DNA of 49,459 nt, from assembly GCA_012841565.1 (NCBI GenBank), contig DUUM01000222.1:1-49459 (forward strand). The letters are read 5' to 3'. The translations under genes were made by a program, and so were the position numbers. Below, in pieces: positions 16,601-25,801 of this stretch (position 1 is the stretch's first letter; the number at the start of each line of letters is the position of its first letter). The notes beneath the pieces were generated by a model. That model was not told the DNA's origin and did no database searches. It saw only the letters and a program-made list of their open reading frames with translations. The stretch is from Candidatus Epulonipiscium sp. GTDB lineage: Bacteria; Bacillota_A; Clostridia; Lachnospirales; Cellulosilyticaceae.

Positions 16601-17668
16601 TAATATAAGGTTATCCTTCCTTGATTTAATTGCGAGCCGAATATACTCATCCCCTAGTCCTTCATAATTCTTACATATTCTAATTAAAATACCTTCTTTA
16701 AGCAATTTCTCATATAACGCAGTACCTGACCTATCAGCTAATTTTACTAACACAAAATTAGCCTGGGTAGGATATATTTCTTCAAATATTTCTAGGGCTT
16801 TGAGCCTTCTTAAAAAGCCAACTCTCTCCGTCCCAATCCACTTTAATGTTTCTTCTACATAATGGTAATCCTCTAAAACATACTGTAGGGCTATTTCTGC
16901 AAACGAATTAATATTCCAAGGTATTTGCCTTTTCCGCATTAAATCATTATAGTTCCTATCCTTACAAATACTGTAGCCAAAGCGAATTCCTGGCATCCCG
17001 TAAAACTTGGTTAATGCCCTTATCATACATATGCATGAATATCCTTGGGCTAATGCCAACAGACTCGCTCCTAAGCCACCTGTAAATTCAATAAATGCTT
17101 CGTCTATAATAATTCTTTTATTATATTTTTGGCAGTATTCTAGTATGGGTTTAAACTTAACTTGATCTATTACGCCTCCATTTGGATTATTAGGATTTCC
17201 AATAATTAGCCCCTCTACCTCTTGGATTTTTTGGGCTAAGTCGTCATAATCTATTTCCATATTGCTATTTAAATGGCTATAGATAATTTTAACACCATTT
17301 TTTTGGGCACTTTTTTTATACTCTACAAAGGATGGCATTACAATGCAAAGGCTCTTTAAGCTAGCGATGGCAATATCTATAATTTCCCCCGCTCCATTAC
17401 CTAGAACTAAATCTTCTTGGGTAAACTTAAAGTTTAAAGATTTTCCCTTTGGATACAGAAAATGAGACCCGTCATTGAGATATCTGCAAATATGTTCTTT
17501 AGACTGTCTGTACTGAATATCAGGGTACACCTGCATATTTTTGACCGCTTCTTGTATGTTATTTGTAAAACTACCAGGTACGCCTAAAGGGTTAATATTT
17601 GAACTAAAATCAAGTAGCTGTCTTCCTTTTAAACGCCCTTCTGTGTATATATCTCCGCCGTGCACCAT
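16574..17668 (-). CDS. cobD: L-threonine-O-3-phosphate decarboxylase (CobD), PLP enzyme
   Basis: Makes (R)-1-amino-2-propanol phosphate for the nucleotide-loop side chain of cobalamin. It belongs to the class I aminotransferase fold, close to HisC. Visible marks are HGGDIY and DFSSNINPLG at the N-terminus, LGNGAGEIID, GNPNNPNGG, IIDEAFIEF and the PLP lysine in ALTKFYGMPGIRFGY. HisC is the alternative, but its place as last gene of the cobalamin operon and the HGGDIY start favour CobD. The start is ATG 17668, five bases after AAGGAGG. The 3' end overlaps the convergent ATPase gene by 27 bases; no terminator is visible. Confidence 0.9.
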   Translation of the reverse strand: MVHGGDIYTEGRLKGRQLLDFSSNINPLGVPGSFTNNIQEAVKNMQVYPDIQYRQSKEHICRYLNDGSHFLYPKGKSLNFKFTQEDLVLGNGAGEIIDIAIASLKSLCIVMPSFVEYKKSAQKNGVKIIYSHLNSNMEIDYDDLAQKIQEVEGLIIGNPNNPNGGVIDQVKFKPILEYCQKYNKRIIIDEAFIEFTGGLGASLLALAQGYSCICMIRALTKFYGMPGIRFGYSICKDRNYNDLMRKRQIPWNINSFAEIALQYVLEDYHYVEETLKWIGTERVGFLRRLKALEIFEEIYPTQANFVLVKLADRSGTALYEKLLKEGILIRICKNYEGLGDEYIRLAIKSRKDNLILLQSLSYIM

Positions 17669-17678
17669 GGTATCCTCC

Positions 17679-18650
17679 TTATTGATAAACATATAAACTA
17701 ACTACTATCAAAGCATATATTGCCACAAGTAGAACCTCACCTGCATACATAAGCATCACCGTTTGCTTAATATGGTTTTCATGTAGGGGGTTAATCTTGT
17801 CTCCGATTGTAGGCTTTTTTATAATTTCTCCAAAGTAATTGTTATCTCCACCTAATTGAATCCCTAAAGCCCCAGCTGCTGCTCCTTCTGGATAAGCGCA
17901 GTTAGGGCTTTTATGATTCCTTCGGTCCCTTATCATGATCTTAGCTGTTGTCATTATATTTCCCTTTACTACAGGTGACACTAGCACAAATAAAATACCT
18001 GTAAGTCTTGCAGGTATGTAATTAACCAGATCATCTAGTTTTGCAGGAAAAAAACCAATATTTTTATACTTAGGATTCATATAGCCCAGCATAGAGTCCA
18101 TGGTATTAATACCTTTATAAAGCATTGCAAGAGGAGCTCCCCCAATCATTGCATACAAAAGTGGTGCTATAACACCATCAGCTGTATTTTCTGCAATGGT
18201 TTCAACGTCTGCCCTTATGATTTCGTTTTCAGCTAAACCTTTGGTATCTCTTCCAACAATATAAGAAAGCTTTAACCTGCTATCTTCAATATCTCCTTTT
18301 AAAAGGGCGTCATATACTTTAAGCCCCTCTTTTCTAAGGCTAGTTGCTGCAAGAGTCGTCCACAATATGCCTATGTTTAATAGATGATATAGAAAAAAAT
18401 AAGGCCTAAGTAGCCTTAGTAATATATATGGAACCCCAAAACTTGCTGCGCTGACCATTATAACAATTAAGAGTCCTAGAATATTAAGTTGTTTTGCACT
18501 TTTGCATATTTTACGGCCTTGTTTATCTAGAAAACTAATTAGCTTACCTATGTATATAACAGGATGTGGAAACCCATAAGGGTCACCTAATATAAAATCT
18601 ATTATAACTGCTATGACAATATCAATTGCTGCATATGTGATGATTTGCAT
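17679..18650 (-). CDS. cbiB: adenosylcobinamide-phosphate synthase CbiB
   Basis: An integral membrane enzyme that attaches the aminopropanol phosphate made by CobD to cobyric acid. It has 323 aa with about five to six hydrophobic segments. Marks include DFILGDPYGFPHPVIYIGK at the N-terminus, ENTADGVIAPLLYAMIGG in the middle and the YPEGAAAGALGIQLGG motif. The start is ATG 18650, preceded by AAGGTGACAGG; the open frame reaches 18704 into cbiP but has no better site. It lies between cbiP and cobD, its pathway partners. Confidence 0.95.
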   Translation of the reverse strand: MQIITYAAIDIVIAVIIDFILGDPYGFPHPVIYIGKLISFLDKQGRKICKSAKQLNILGLLIVIMVSAASFGVPYILLRLLRPYFFLYHLLNIGILWTTLAATSLRKEGLKVYDALLKGDIEDSRLKLSYIVGRDTKGLAENEIIRADVETIAENTADGVIAPLLYAMIGGAPLAMLYKGINTMDSMLGYMNPKYKNIGFFPAKLDDLVNYIPARLTGILFVLVSPVVKGNIMTTAKIMIRDRRNHKSPNCAYPEGAAAGALGIQLGGDNNYFGEIIKKPTIGDKINPLHENHIKQTVMLMYAGEVLLVAIYALIVVSLYVYQ

Positions 18651-18654
18651 CCTG

Positions 18655-20136
18655 TCACCTTCTTTTTTTGATTTGTTTTTGAAATATAATTTTATATATT
18701 TCATCCATATCTATACCGTTTCTAACGATGTCGGCTAGTTTATCAAGCTCTTTTTCTCTAATATGATCATATTCTTCTGCCACTTTATTTGGCAAGCCTT
18801 TGCCCTTACGAATTTGATTTAAGAGATATTCTCTAAAATGAACCCCGTCGAAGATCCCATGAATATAGGTACCTATAATATTTCCTTTTTCACTAATACA
18901 GCCTTCGTGGTAATTTTGATCTACACCATTTTTACTTGTAACTTGTAAGAAGGCTTTAGCTTCTTTGCCATAGTCACTTGTTCCCATATGAACTTCGTAG
19001 CCACTGATCTTTTTACCCTTTACAGATTGGGCCATAAACGCTCCCTCTATATGGGTCGTGGTTTTCTCATTACCTATGACCGTATGGATATCTAAAAGCC
19101 CAAGTCCTACTAATTCCTTTTCGGCTTTAATAGTCTTTCCTAGCATTTGATAGCCACTCCCTATGCCTATTAGGATTCCCTTTTGGCTATAGGCCTTAAT
19201 CATATCTCCTAGACCATTGTTTTGGAGGTCTTTTAAATCCTCTGTTAGATTTCGGCTACTTGGAATAATAACAATATCTGGGGTTTTGAATTCTTTTATA
19301 TTTTTCACGAATCTGACACTGACATCCTCTTCTGCTTCTAGGGCATCTAAATCTGTAAAGTTCGCAATATTAGATAGATGTATTACGGCAATATCAATAG
19401 GAGCTGTAATTTCTTTATTATACGTTATGGCCCCATCTTCATCTTCAAGTTGAAGGTTAAAGTATGGCACCACACCTAAAGTTGGAATATGAATTATATC
19501 TTCAAGCATCACTAGACCGGGTTCAAGTAATTTAATATCCCCTCTAAACTTATTAATAATAGTCCCTTTAACCCTTGGTTTTTCTTGTTCCCTAAGCAGT
19601 AACATAGTTCCTGCAAGAGATGCAAATACACCACCTTTATCAATATCACCTACAAGTATAACAGGAGCATCTACAAGCTCTGCCATTCCCATATTGACAA
19701 TATCCCGGTCTCTTAGATTTATTTCAGCTGGGCTACCGGCACCCTCCATAATAACAATATCAAACTGTTTTTCTATTTTTTCAAAATCATCTTTAAGCAT
19801 TTGACTAAATTGTGGTTTAAGCTCATGGTATCCCATTGCAGTGGTATCTGCGTAGAGTTCCCCATTAACAATAACCTGGCACTTTTTATCACCCGTTGGT
19901 TTAAGTAGTATTGGGTTCATATAAGCTTGTGGCTTTAGGCCTGCAGCGTATGCTTGAAGTACCTGAGCCCTGCCTATTTCTTTACCATCAATGGTTATAT
20001 ATGAATTGAGTCCCATGTTTTGAGACTTGTATGGACACACAGAGTAGCCATCTTGTTTTAGAATTCGGCATAAAGCTGAAACTAATATACTTTTCCCAAC
20101 AGATGATCCTGTTCCTTGTAACATTAACTTTGCCAT
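18655..20136 (-). CDS. cbiP: cobyric acid synthase CbiP/CobQ lacking the glutaminase cysteine
   Basis: Amidates four side chains of the adenosylated a,c-diamide to give cobyric acid. The 493-aa protein has an N-terminal ATP-grasping dethiobiotin-synthetase-like domain (1-235; [40 protein letters not shown]) and a C-terminal GATase-like domain (250-493). In that domain the family motif GICGGYQMLG reads [10 protein letters not shown], so the nucleophile Cys is Gly326 (codon GGG at 19159-19161). The nearby PGSKN loop reads PSSRN. His426 (TYIHGIFDG) is kept. Ammonia-dependent activity is the simplest reading. The start has a TAGGTGA site. The downstream cbiB begins five bases after its stop. Confidence 0.94.
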   Translation of the reverse strand: MAKLMLQGTGSSVGKSILVSALCRILKQDGYSVCPYKSQNMGLNSYITIDGKEIGRAQVLQAYAAGLKPQAYMNPILLKPTGDKKCQVIVNGELYADTTAMGYHELKPQFSQMLKDDFEKIEKQFDIVIMEGAGSPAEINLRDRDIVNMGMAELVDAPVILVGDIDKGGVFASLAGTMLLLREQEKPRVKGTIINKFRGDIKLLEPGLVMLEDIIHIPTLGVVPYFNLQLEDEDGAITYNKEITAPIDIAVIHLSNIANFTDLDALEAEEDVSVRFVKNIKEFKTPDIVIIPSSRNLTEDLKDLQNNGLGDMIKAYSQKGILIGIGSGYQMLGKTIKAEKELVGLGLLDIHTVIGNEKTTTHIEGAFMAQSVKGKKISGYEVHMGTSDYGKEAKAFLQVTSKNGVDQNYHEGCISEKGNIIGTYIHGIFDGVHFREYLLNQIRKGKGLPNKVAEEYDHIREKELDKLADIVRNGIDMDEIYKIIFQKQIKKRR

Positions 20137-20152
20137 GATCTCACCTACTTTT

Positions 20153-20860
20153 TTAAATTTTTCCTAACAATAGGGTTAGGCTAGTAAAAATTATATTATA
20201 TACCATAATTCCTATGATTCTTGATTTTTTGCTGCTATATAAGGCCTCCCCATAGTAATGCTTGCCTTTATAAGATCTAGCAGCTAATACCTCTTGGGTT
20301 ATTTTCCAACGCTCCATGCTATTGTGAAACAGCAAAATCATGACTCTTATCATATCATTTACTCTTCCCTTTATACCTCTAAAACCTCCCCTACTTTTCA
20401 TAGCTAGGACAATTTGATTGCCCTCATCTTCAAGTAGCATAAAAAAGCGCTCTACATTTTTACTAATATCACACAAATCTCTGATACTTTCAAACTTACT
20501 AAGATAGTGTAATAAAAAATCAAAGGGCGTTGTAAAGATAAAAAGACTTAAACATAAGGCAGAAGAAATTCCTCGCAAAATCATTAGTATACTAAAATAC
20601 ATGCCTCTATCAAAAACCAGTACAATAGAGCTCATTAAGTAGAACATCACTATTTCTGTTACCATTTTAAAGACCCTTTTATAAGGGGTCTGAGCAATAA
20701 GATGCATTAGCATAAAACATAAAATATTAAATATAAGAATACCCCATGTTTGCACAAACCCCATTATAATAATAGGTAGGATACATAATAATAATTTTTC
20801 TATTGGGTGCACTTTGGCATACTTATTAGCTTTGGCGTATACTGCTATTTCCCTTAGCAT
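20153..20860 (-). CDS. cbiQ: cobalt ECF transporter T component CbiQ
   Basis: A transmembrane coupling subunit (235 aa) that links the cobalt-binding CbiM to ATPases. It starts with the family pattern [18 protein letters not shown], has about four to five hydrophobic segments, and carries the cytoplasmic coupling motif region [10 protein letters not shown] with a later VLAARSYKG, matching the two Ala-Arg-Gly helices of T components. It overlaps the end of cbiN by 35 bases. The matching ATPase gene cbiO is not next to it, where it normally lies; the following gene is cbiP. Confidence 0.93.
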   Translation of the reverse strand: MLREIAVYAKANKYAKVHPIEKLLLCILPIIIMGFVQTWGILIFNILCFMLMHLIAQTPYKRVFKMVTEIVMFYLMSSIVLVFDRGMYFSILMILRGISSALCLSLFIFTTPFDFLLHYLSKFESIRDLCDISKNVERFFMLLEDEGNQIVLAMKSRGGFRGIKGRVNDMIRVMILLFHNSMERWKITQEVLAARSYKGKHYYGEALYSSKKSRIIGIMVYNIIFTSLTLLLGKI

Positions 20861-21122
20861 TGTTTTTCCTTCCCATATAATAGCCTATAAATCCGCCCCC
20901 TATTGCTGCTTGAATGGTAAATAATAAAGTCTCTATTTCACCTGGAATCTCTGGAAAAATCGGGGATACCCACGGCTCATAGGTCTTGTCTAATGCCATA
21001 ATCATATCTTCTCCTTGTGCATCAGATCCTTCAAACTCACTATCCCTATGAAGCATAAAAGGAACAATTAGGATCACAAGACAAATTGCAATGAGTATTA
21101 TATTCTTTGATTTATTTTTCAT
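20826..21122 (-). CDS. cbiN: cobalt transport accessory protein CbiN
   Basis: A 98-aa membrane protein with one helix at each end (about 8-24 and 66-84) and an extracytoplasmic loop between, containing the family pattern EFEGSDAQGEDMI and YEPWVSPIFP. CbiN helps load cobalt into CbiM. It overlaps cbiM by 11 bases and cbiQ by 35 bases, so the three subunits are translated together. Confidence 0.94.
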   Translation of the reverse strand: MKNKSKNIILIAICLVILIVPFMLHRDSEFEGSDAQGEDMIMALDKTYEPWVSPIFPEIPGEIETLLFTIQAAIGGGFIGYYMGRKNNAKGNSSIRQS

Positions 21123-21837
21123 ATGCGTATACCCCCATCATTTTCACTACTTCTTGATTAGAATTTTTGTATAAATAGTTAAATAATAATACTGTAAAGA
21201 TACCTTCTACGACTCCTAACGGTACTTGTGTTATTGCAAATACGGATATAAACTTCCCTAGGGTTGCCATAAAGTCCCCACTATGAAAAACAATGGCCAG
21301 TTGAAAGGCTGTAACGGTGTATGTCGCAAAGTTACCAAGTAAAGCACCTAAAAACATAGCTACTTTTTTATTTTTCTTTTTAAAGATTTGGTAGACTGCA
21401 AAAGTTACAAGTGGTCCAACTATTCCCATGCTAAAAATGTTAGCACCCAAGGTTGTAATACCACCGTGTGCTAAAAATAATGCTTGGAATAAAAGAACCA
21501 CAACACTGACGGCACTCATTACGAGAGGTCCAAATAAAATGGTTCCTATACTTGTTCCTGTAAGATGTGAGCTACTGCCTGTAAGAGATGGTAGTTTAAG
21601 AGCCGATAATAACAAACAGTATGCCGCTACAAGTCCAAGGAGCATCTTTATATCTGTATTTTCCTTGCCAATTTCCTTTACCTTTTTAACGCCTACAAAT
21701 AAAAATGGAATACAAACAACATAGTAAAACAGTGCCCATAAGGGTGGTAAAAATCCTTCTGCAATATGCATACCATACACTGAAAATGGTATAAATGTAA
21801 AAAACGCAGTTAATGCGAGTGCTCTTTTATTTTTCAC
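21112..21837 (-). CDS. cbiM: cobalt-binding ECF transporter S component CbiM
   Basis: The substrate-specific membrane subunit for Co2+ uptake. The start is GTG 21837, seven bases after GGGGAG; the frame is open further upstream within cbiJ. A signal peptide precedes the metal-binding N-terminus MHIAEGFLPP, whose first residues coordinate cobalt in this family after cleavage. About six more hydrophobic segments follow, with the conserved SSHLTGTSIGTILFGP and FLAHGGITTLGANIFSMGI. It overlaps cbiJ by 11 bases. It supplies the metal that CbiK inserts. Confidence 0.95.
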   Translation of the reverse strand: MKNKRALALTAFFTFIPFSVYGMHIAEGFLPPLWALFYYVVCIPFLFVGVKKVKEIGKENTDIKMLLGLVAAYCLLLSALKLPSLTGSSSHLTGTSIGTILFGPLVMSAVSVVVLLFQALFLAHGGITTLGANIFSMGIVGPLVTFAVYQIFKKKNKKVAMFLGALLGNFATYTVTAFQLAIVFHSGDFMATLGKFISVFAITQVPLGVVEGIFTVLLFNYLYKNSNQEVVKMMGVYAYEK

Positions 21838-22615
21838 TTTTCTTCTCCCCTTTAATTGTGTTTTTTGTAACTCTAACGATCTCTTCTTCACTCTCAAATA
21901 TATTTTCGTACTGAGTTTTTTCTCTATTTATAATAAATACCTTCATTCCTAGTTCCAAAGCAGCCTCTGTTTTTTCTTTTGTCTTACCTTGTTTGCCACT
22001 ATCTTTAAGGATTACTGCTTTGGCATCATATTCTTTAAATAAAGCTTTATTAAATTCCTTGCTGCCTCCACCACAAATGGCTACTATATTTTTTATAGGA
22101 ATTTTTAAGTCATGTAGTTTGGTTAATACCTCTTTAATCGGCAATACCTTATGAATAATTGTATTTGGCAAGTTCATTGTTATTAGTTTTTCTACGTTAT
22201 TACTGCCTGTGGTATTCATAATTGTACCTATTATGTCCATTAACTTTTCTTGTAAATCCTCATATTTATCTACAGTTACAATGTCAGGATGAGGCAGATA
22301 TTGATTAATCACAGAAGGTCTTTCATAGCGTAGATATAAAATTTCTTTATCCTTACAAGCCCCTATAATGTTTTCTGTTACAATTGTAGCGTAAGGGTGG
22401 GTGGCATCAATCATAATAGAAATTCCCTGGTCATCTATTTCCTTTATCATATCAGCTTGTGTTAAAGGCCTTGTGTTTAAGTATTTGTAGTTATAATCTT
22501 TAAGATATTCACCGCCATACTCTGTCGCTGCCGAAACATAAATATTGTCTGTAAATTCATTAAGAAGTCTTAAGATTTCTCTTCCCTCACTCGTACCTAA
22601 AAACAAACCAATCAT
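21827..22615 (-). CDS. cbiJ: cobalt-precorrin-6A reductase CbiJ
   Basis: Reduces one double bond of the corrin ring using NADH or NADPH. The 262-aa sequence shows the N-terminal GLFLGTSEGREILR, then SAATEYGG, IDATHPYA, a middle TTGSNNVEKL and the C-terminal VILKDSGKQGKTKEKTEAA with a final INREK. These are the landmarks of the CbiJ/CobK family. It sits between cbiH and cbiM. Confidence 0.93.
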   Translation of the reverse strand: MIGLFLGTSEGREILRLLNEFTDNIYVSAATEYGGEYLKDYNYKYLNTRPLTQADMIKEIDDQGISIMIDATHPYATIVTENIIGACKDKEILYLRYERPSVINQYLPHPDIVTVDKYEDLQEKLMDIIGTIMNTTGSNNVEKLITMNLPNTIIHKVLPIKEVLTKLHDLKIPIKNIVAICGGGSKEFNKALFKEYDAKAVILKDSGKQGKTKEKTEAALELGMKVFIINREKTQYENIFESEEEIVRVTKNTIKGEKKSEK

Positions 22616-22630
22616 ATCTATGCCTCTCTT

Positions 22631-23353
22631 CTACCTTTTGTTTTCATAACCCCTTTTTGTAATAAATCGCCCATCTTTAATATAGCTTGTGCTATTTCCA
22701 ATAACAACAATACTCATCATATCTACCTTTGTATCATCAAAGTTCTCCAGTGTTGTAAGGGTAGATACTTGCCCCTCCCTAAGGGCATTTTTTACAATCC
22801 CTACAGGTGTACTTTTATCCCTATATTGCCTAATAATATCTATGGATTCCATCAGGTAATGAGGCCGCCCTTTACTACGAGGATTATATAAAGAAATAAC
22901 AAAATCAGCTTCCGCTGCGTTTTTTATTCTTTTTTGTATGAGTTCATAAGGTGTCATAAGGTCACTCAAACTAATATTACAATGATCATGCATAAGCGGG
23001 GCCCCTAGTACTGAAGCCGCAGAACAGGCCGCAGTAATGCCCGGTATAACCTCTATCTCTTCATCTACCCTAAGTTCTAGTGCAAGACCCGCCATTCCAT
23101 AAACCCCCGCATCTCCTGTGCTAATTAAAGAGACGATATGGTCTTTGGATAATCTTAAGGCTTCTTTGCAACGGTCTATTTCTTTTGTCATGCCTGTTTG
23201 ATGAATTTCTTTACTGCCTAATATTGGCTGTAAAAACTCAATATATTTGTTATAGCCTACAATTACATCACTTTCATTAATGCAATCTAATGCTCTTTTT
23301 GACATATGGTCTAAGCCACCTGGGCCCATTCCAATGACATATAATTTTCCCAT
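22631..23353 (-). CDS. cbiH: cobalt-precorrin-3B C17-methyltransferase CbiH
   Basis: Methylates C17 and drives ring contraction in the anaerobic pathway. It belongs to the tetrapyrrole methylase fold: YVIGMGPGGLDHMSKRA at the N-terminus, STGDAGVYGMAGLALE, IPGITAACSAASVLGAPLMHD and ISLYNPRSKGRPHYL. The start is ATG 23353, seven bases after AAAGGAG; the open frame extends into cbiG without a site. It is 240 aa, the short single-domain form without an added Fe-S domain. Confidence 0.95.
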   Translation of the reverse strand: MGKLYVIGMGPGGLDHMSKRALDCINESDVIVGYNKYIEFLQPILGSKEIHQTGMTKEIDRCKEALRLSKDHIVSLISTGDAGVYGMAGLALELRVDEEIEVIPGITAACSAASVLGAPLMHDHCNISLSDLMTPYELIQKRIKNAAEADFVISLYNPRSKGRPHYLMESIDIIRQYRDKSTPVGIVKNALREGQVSTLTTLENFDDTKVDMMSIVVIGNSTSYIKDGRFITKRGYENKR

Positions 23354-23378
23354 TGTTTTTCTCCTTTTAGTATTGATC

Positions 23379-24350
23379 TTAGCTAGGGAGCTTGCCAACA
23401 CACAATGTCATCCCTTCATATTTGGTTTTTCCTTGAATAATTTGAGCTCCTGCTAGAATAACACAGGGCTCACTAACCCCTCTTACCCCTACATTTTGCT
23501 CTACAAAGTCACTGCCTTCAAATTCCACTTCAACCGTGTTAATTTGTTCTTTCGAGTATACTTTAAAGGGCACTTTAAGGTGCTCAGAAAGTTCTATAAT
23601 GCATTGTTCTTCTTTTTTTATGTCTATGCTTACAATTTCTTTGATGGCTAGGGGATGGATGTTAAGGTGGTCTAACTGGCTTAATATATACTGACGCATT
23701 TTTTCAGGGTCAATATTTTTTCGGCACCCTATTCCTAGAACTATGTTTTTTCGTATTAGCTTTAAGGTAGCATTAGGAAGATGGGCCTTATTGGTTACAA
23801 CTACCCTGTAATGTGTCTCCTTGCTTGCCCCAACGTATCCCTTAGGCATTGGTATAAGATGGTCCTCGTCTATAAAAGCAACTGCTTCCCCTTGAATAAG
23901 GTGTACCGAGATTTCTTTGCATTTTTCCATACTATCAATCTCTAGGTTGTATTCAGTGCTAATAAGATCTGGCGCCATAAGTTCTAAGCCATCTGTAGCA
24001 GTGGTAATGATTGGCATTGCCCCTAAATAGTTAGCAATTTCATTTGTTATTTGATTAGCTCCGCCTATGTGTCCACTTAAAAGACTAATCACATACTTTG
24101 CCTGGGCATCAATAACGATTACTGCTGGGTCCTTAGTCTTATCCTTAACCCAAGGCCCAATGGCTCTTACTGCAATCCCTGTAGAGGATACAAAGATAAT
24201 TGTCTTGTGCTTTTCCATTGCCTCTTGTGTGACTTTTTGCAAAGAATCTTTTACAACCGCTTCACGGGTTATTATTTCTAACTCTCCAAAAACGTCTTTT
24301 AATGTTTCCCCGATTTTATTTCCTTTTTGGGTTGCACTAATTAAGATCAT
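23379..24350 (-). CDS. cbiG: cobalt-precorrin-5A hydrolase CbiG
   Basis: Opens the delta-lactone of cobalt-precorrin-5A and releases the two-carbon fragment as acetaldehyde. The 323-aa protein has the N-terminal domain (ISATQKGNKIGE; FVSSTGIAVRAIGPWVKDK; DAQAKYVISLLSGHIGGAN) and a C-terminal CobE-like domain (NIVLGIGCRKN; VEQNVGVRGVSEPCVILAG in part). The start is ATG 24350, which overlaps the end of cbiF by 14 bases. Confidence 0.94.
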   Translation of the reverse strand: MILISATQKGNKIGETLKDVFGELEIITREAVVKDSLQKVTQEAMEKHKTIIFVSSTGIAVRAIGPWVKDKTKDPAVIVIDAQAKYVISLLSGHIGGANQITNEIANYLGAMPIITTATDGLELMAPDLISTEYNLEIDSMEKCKEISVHLIQGEAVAFIDEDHLIPMPKGYVGASKETHYRVVVTNKAHLPNATLKLIRKNIVLGIGCRKNIDPEKMRQYILSQLDHLNIHPLAIKEIVSIDIKKEEQCIIELSEHLKVPFKVYSKEQINTVEVEFEGSDFVEQNVGVRGVSEPCVILAGAQIIQGKTKYEGMTLCVGKLPS

Positions 24351-25104
24351 TTTTATCTTTGCCCTGTCTAAACATATGAGTGAATCCTGGGTCATATAAC
24401 AGACTTTTTTCATAAGGGGAGTCTAAAAAGCCACCTACTAAAATCTGAGCACATTTTGTAATCTTAGCTTCTTTTACTTTGGCTGAAATATCATCCAGTG
24501 TTCCCCGAATGACCCTCTCATCTTCCCATGTGGCTCTTTCAACAACTGCAATAGGCATGTTTTTTCCGTACCCTTTTCTGAGCTTCTCCACTACTTTATC
24601 AATCATGCCAATCGATAAAAAGATAGCCATGGAAGCGCCTATGCGGGCTAAAACTTCTAGATCTTCCGTTTCTGGCACTGGGGTTCTACCTTCCACCCTT
24701 GTTAAGATAACAGTTTGGGTAACACCTGGTAATGTTAATTCTGCTGGAATCCTTGAAGCTGCTGCCGTAAAAGAACTTACGCCAGGGATTAACTCGTAAG
24801 GGATGTCAAGTTTATTTAGCTCTGCCATTTGTTCTTGGATGGCACCGTAAATTGCTGGGTCACCTGTGTGAAGTCTGACGATGATTTTTTCTTCACTGTG
24901 ATGCTTCTTAATCATTTCAATAACCTCATCTAAGGTCATACTTGCTGAGTTATATATTTCTATTCCTGGTTTGCAAAATTCCATATGCTTACTATTGACT
25001 AAGGAACCAGCGTATATAACTAGGTCTGCTTGTTTTATTAGTTCCCTACCTTTTACTGTAATTAAATCCACATCTCCAGGTCCTGCTCCGATGAAATATA
25101 CCAT
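24337..25104 (-). CDS. cbiF: cobalt-precorrin-4 C11-methyltransferase CbiF
   Basis: A SAM-dependent methylase of 255 aa acting before CbiG. Typical pieces are VYFIGAGPGDVDLITVKG, VIYAGSLVNSKHMEFC, VRLHTGDPAIYGAIQEQ, IPGVSSFTAAASRIPAELTL and TRVEGRTPVPETEDL. It follows cbiL; its ribosome site AGGAGG directly follows the cbiL stop and the palindrome at 25121-25133. Confidence 0.96.
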   Translation of the reverse strand: MVYFIGAGPGDVDLITVKGRELIKQADLVIYAGSLVNSKHMEFCKPGIEIYNSASMTLDEVIEMIKKHHSEEKIIVRLHTGDPAIYGAIQEQMAELNKLDIPYELIPGVSSFTAAASRIPAELTLPGVTQTVILTRVEGRTPVPETEDLEVLARIGASMAIFLSIGMIDKVVEKLRKGYGKNMPIAVVERATWEDERVIRGTLDDISAKVKEAKITKCAQILVGGFLDSPYEKSLLYDPGFTHMFRQGKDKNDLN

Positions 25105-25114
25105 ATACTTCCTC

Positions 25115-25801
25115 CTAATTGGGGACAGTCCCCATTATTTTACTTGCAATGATTAGGGCCATATATTCCCTGTTATTTTTAATTGCTTCTTTATCTGTTA
25201 AGACTTCTTGTCCTTCTCTACCCGCTCTTTTTATATACGTGTATGTGTATCCTTTGCTTTCTAGGTGATCTATTATTTTTTCTTCTTGTTTATACACCTT
25301 CATAATAACAATATAAGGTTGCTCTTCTACTTCCTCTATTTTGTTCCCTGGCAAGATTAAAAGATTTTCATCTCCTATAACCAGAGGCACTCCTGCAATA
25401 CTTGCACTGGCACAAAATGATGTAATGCCTGGCACTGTTTCAATGTCATAGCCTTCTCCTCTAAAGTGTTCTAAAAGATAAATATAGGTGCTATAGACAA
25501 ATGGATCTCCAATTGTTAAAAATGCCACTGTTTTGCCTTCTAATAAATAAGATTCTACTATTTGGTATGCCGCGTATATTTTATCTTCCCTGTCAGCAGT
25601 TCCCATCGGAAAGTGGAGTATTTGAGTTTCTGTGCTTTCTAGTATGTAGCCTTTGGTTATATCCAGGGCAATACTTTCCCCGCCCGCCATAGCGCTTGGT
25701 GCAATGACCACATCACAACTTTGGATGATTCGTACTGCTTTCATTGTTAAGAGCTCTGGATCACCCGGCCCTACGCCTATGCCATATAATTTTCCCTTCA
25801 T
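25115..25801 (-). CDS. cbiL: cobalt-precorrin-2 C20-methyltransferase CbiL
   Basis: The first methylation of cobalt-precorrin-2. The 228-aa enzyme has YGIGVGPGDPELLTMKAV, VIAPSAMAGGESIA, LTIGDPFVYSTYIYLLE and VPGITSFCASASIAGVPLV, the CbiL/CobI signature. The start is ATG 25801, eight bases after AAAGGAG, forming an ATGA overlap with cbiT. The last residues, GTVPN, are encoded by a GGGGACTGTCCCC palindrome and appear to be an acquired tail. Confidence 0.95.
   Translation of the reverse strand: MKGKLYGIGVGPGDPELLTMKAVRIIQSCDVVIAPSAMAGGESIALDITKGYILESTETQILHFPMGTADREDKIYAAYQIVESYLLEGKTVAFLTIGDPFVYSTYIYLLEHFRGEGYDIETVPGITSFCASASIAGVPLVIGDENLLILPGNKIEEVEEQPYIVIMKVYKQEEKIIDHLESKGYTYTYIKRAGREGQEVLTDKEAIKNNREYMALIIASKIMGTVPN
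25121..25133. repeat. GGGGACAGTCCCC palindrome (REP-like)
   Basis: A perfect 13-base palindrome spanning the last sense codons of cbiL, four bases before its stop codon. It has the same sequence as the one at 7766-7778 when read on the other strand. It sits between coding sequence and the cbiF ribosome site without breaking the operon. Confidence 0.6.

Noticed and set aside
16677..17668. cobD as histidinol-phosphate aminotransferase
   Set aside because: The enzyme fold is shared, but the HGGDIY start and its place at the end of the cobalamin operon after cbiB favour threonine-phosphate decarboxylase.
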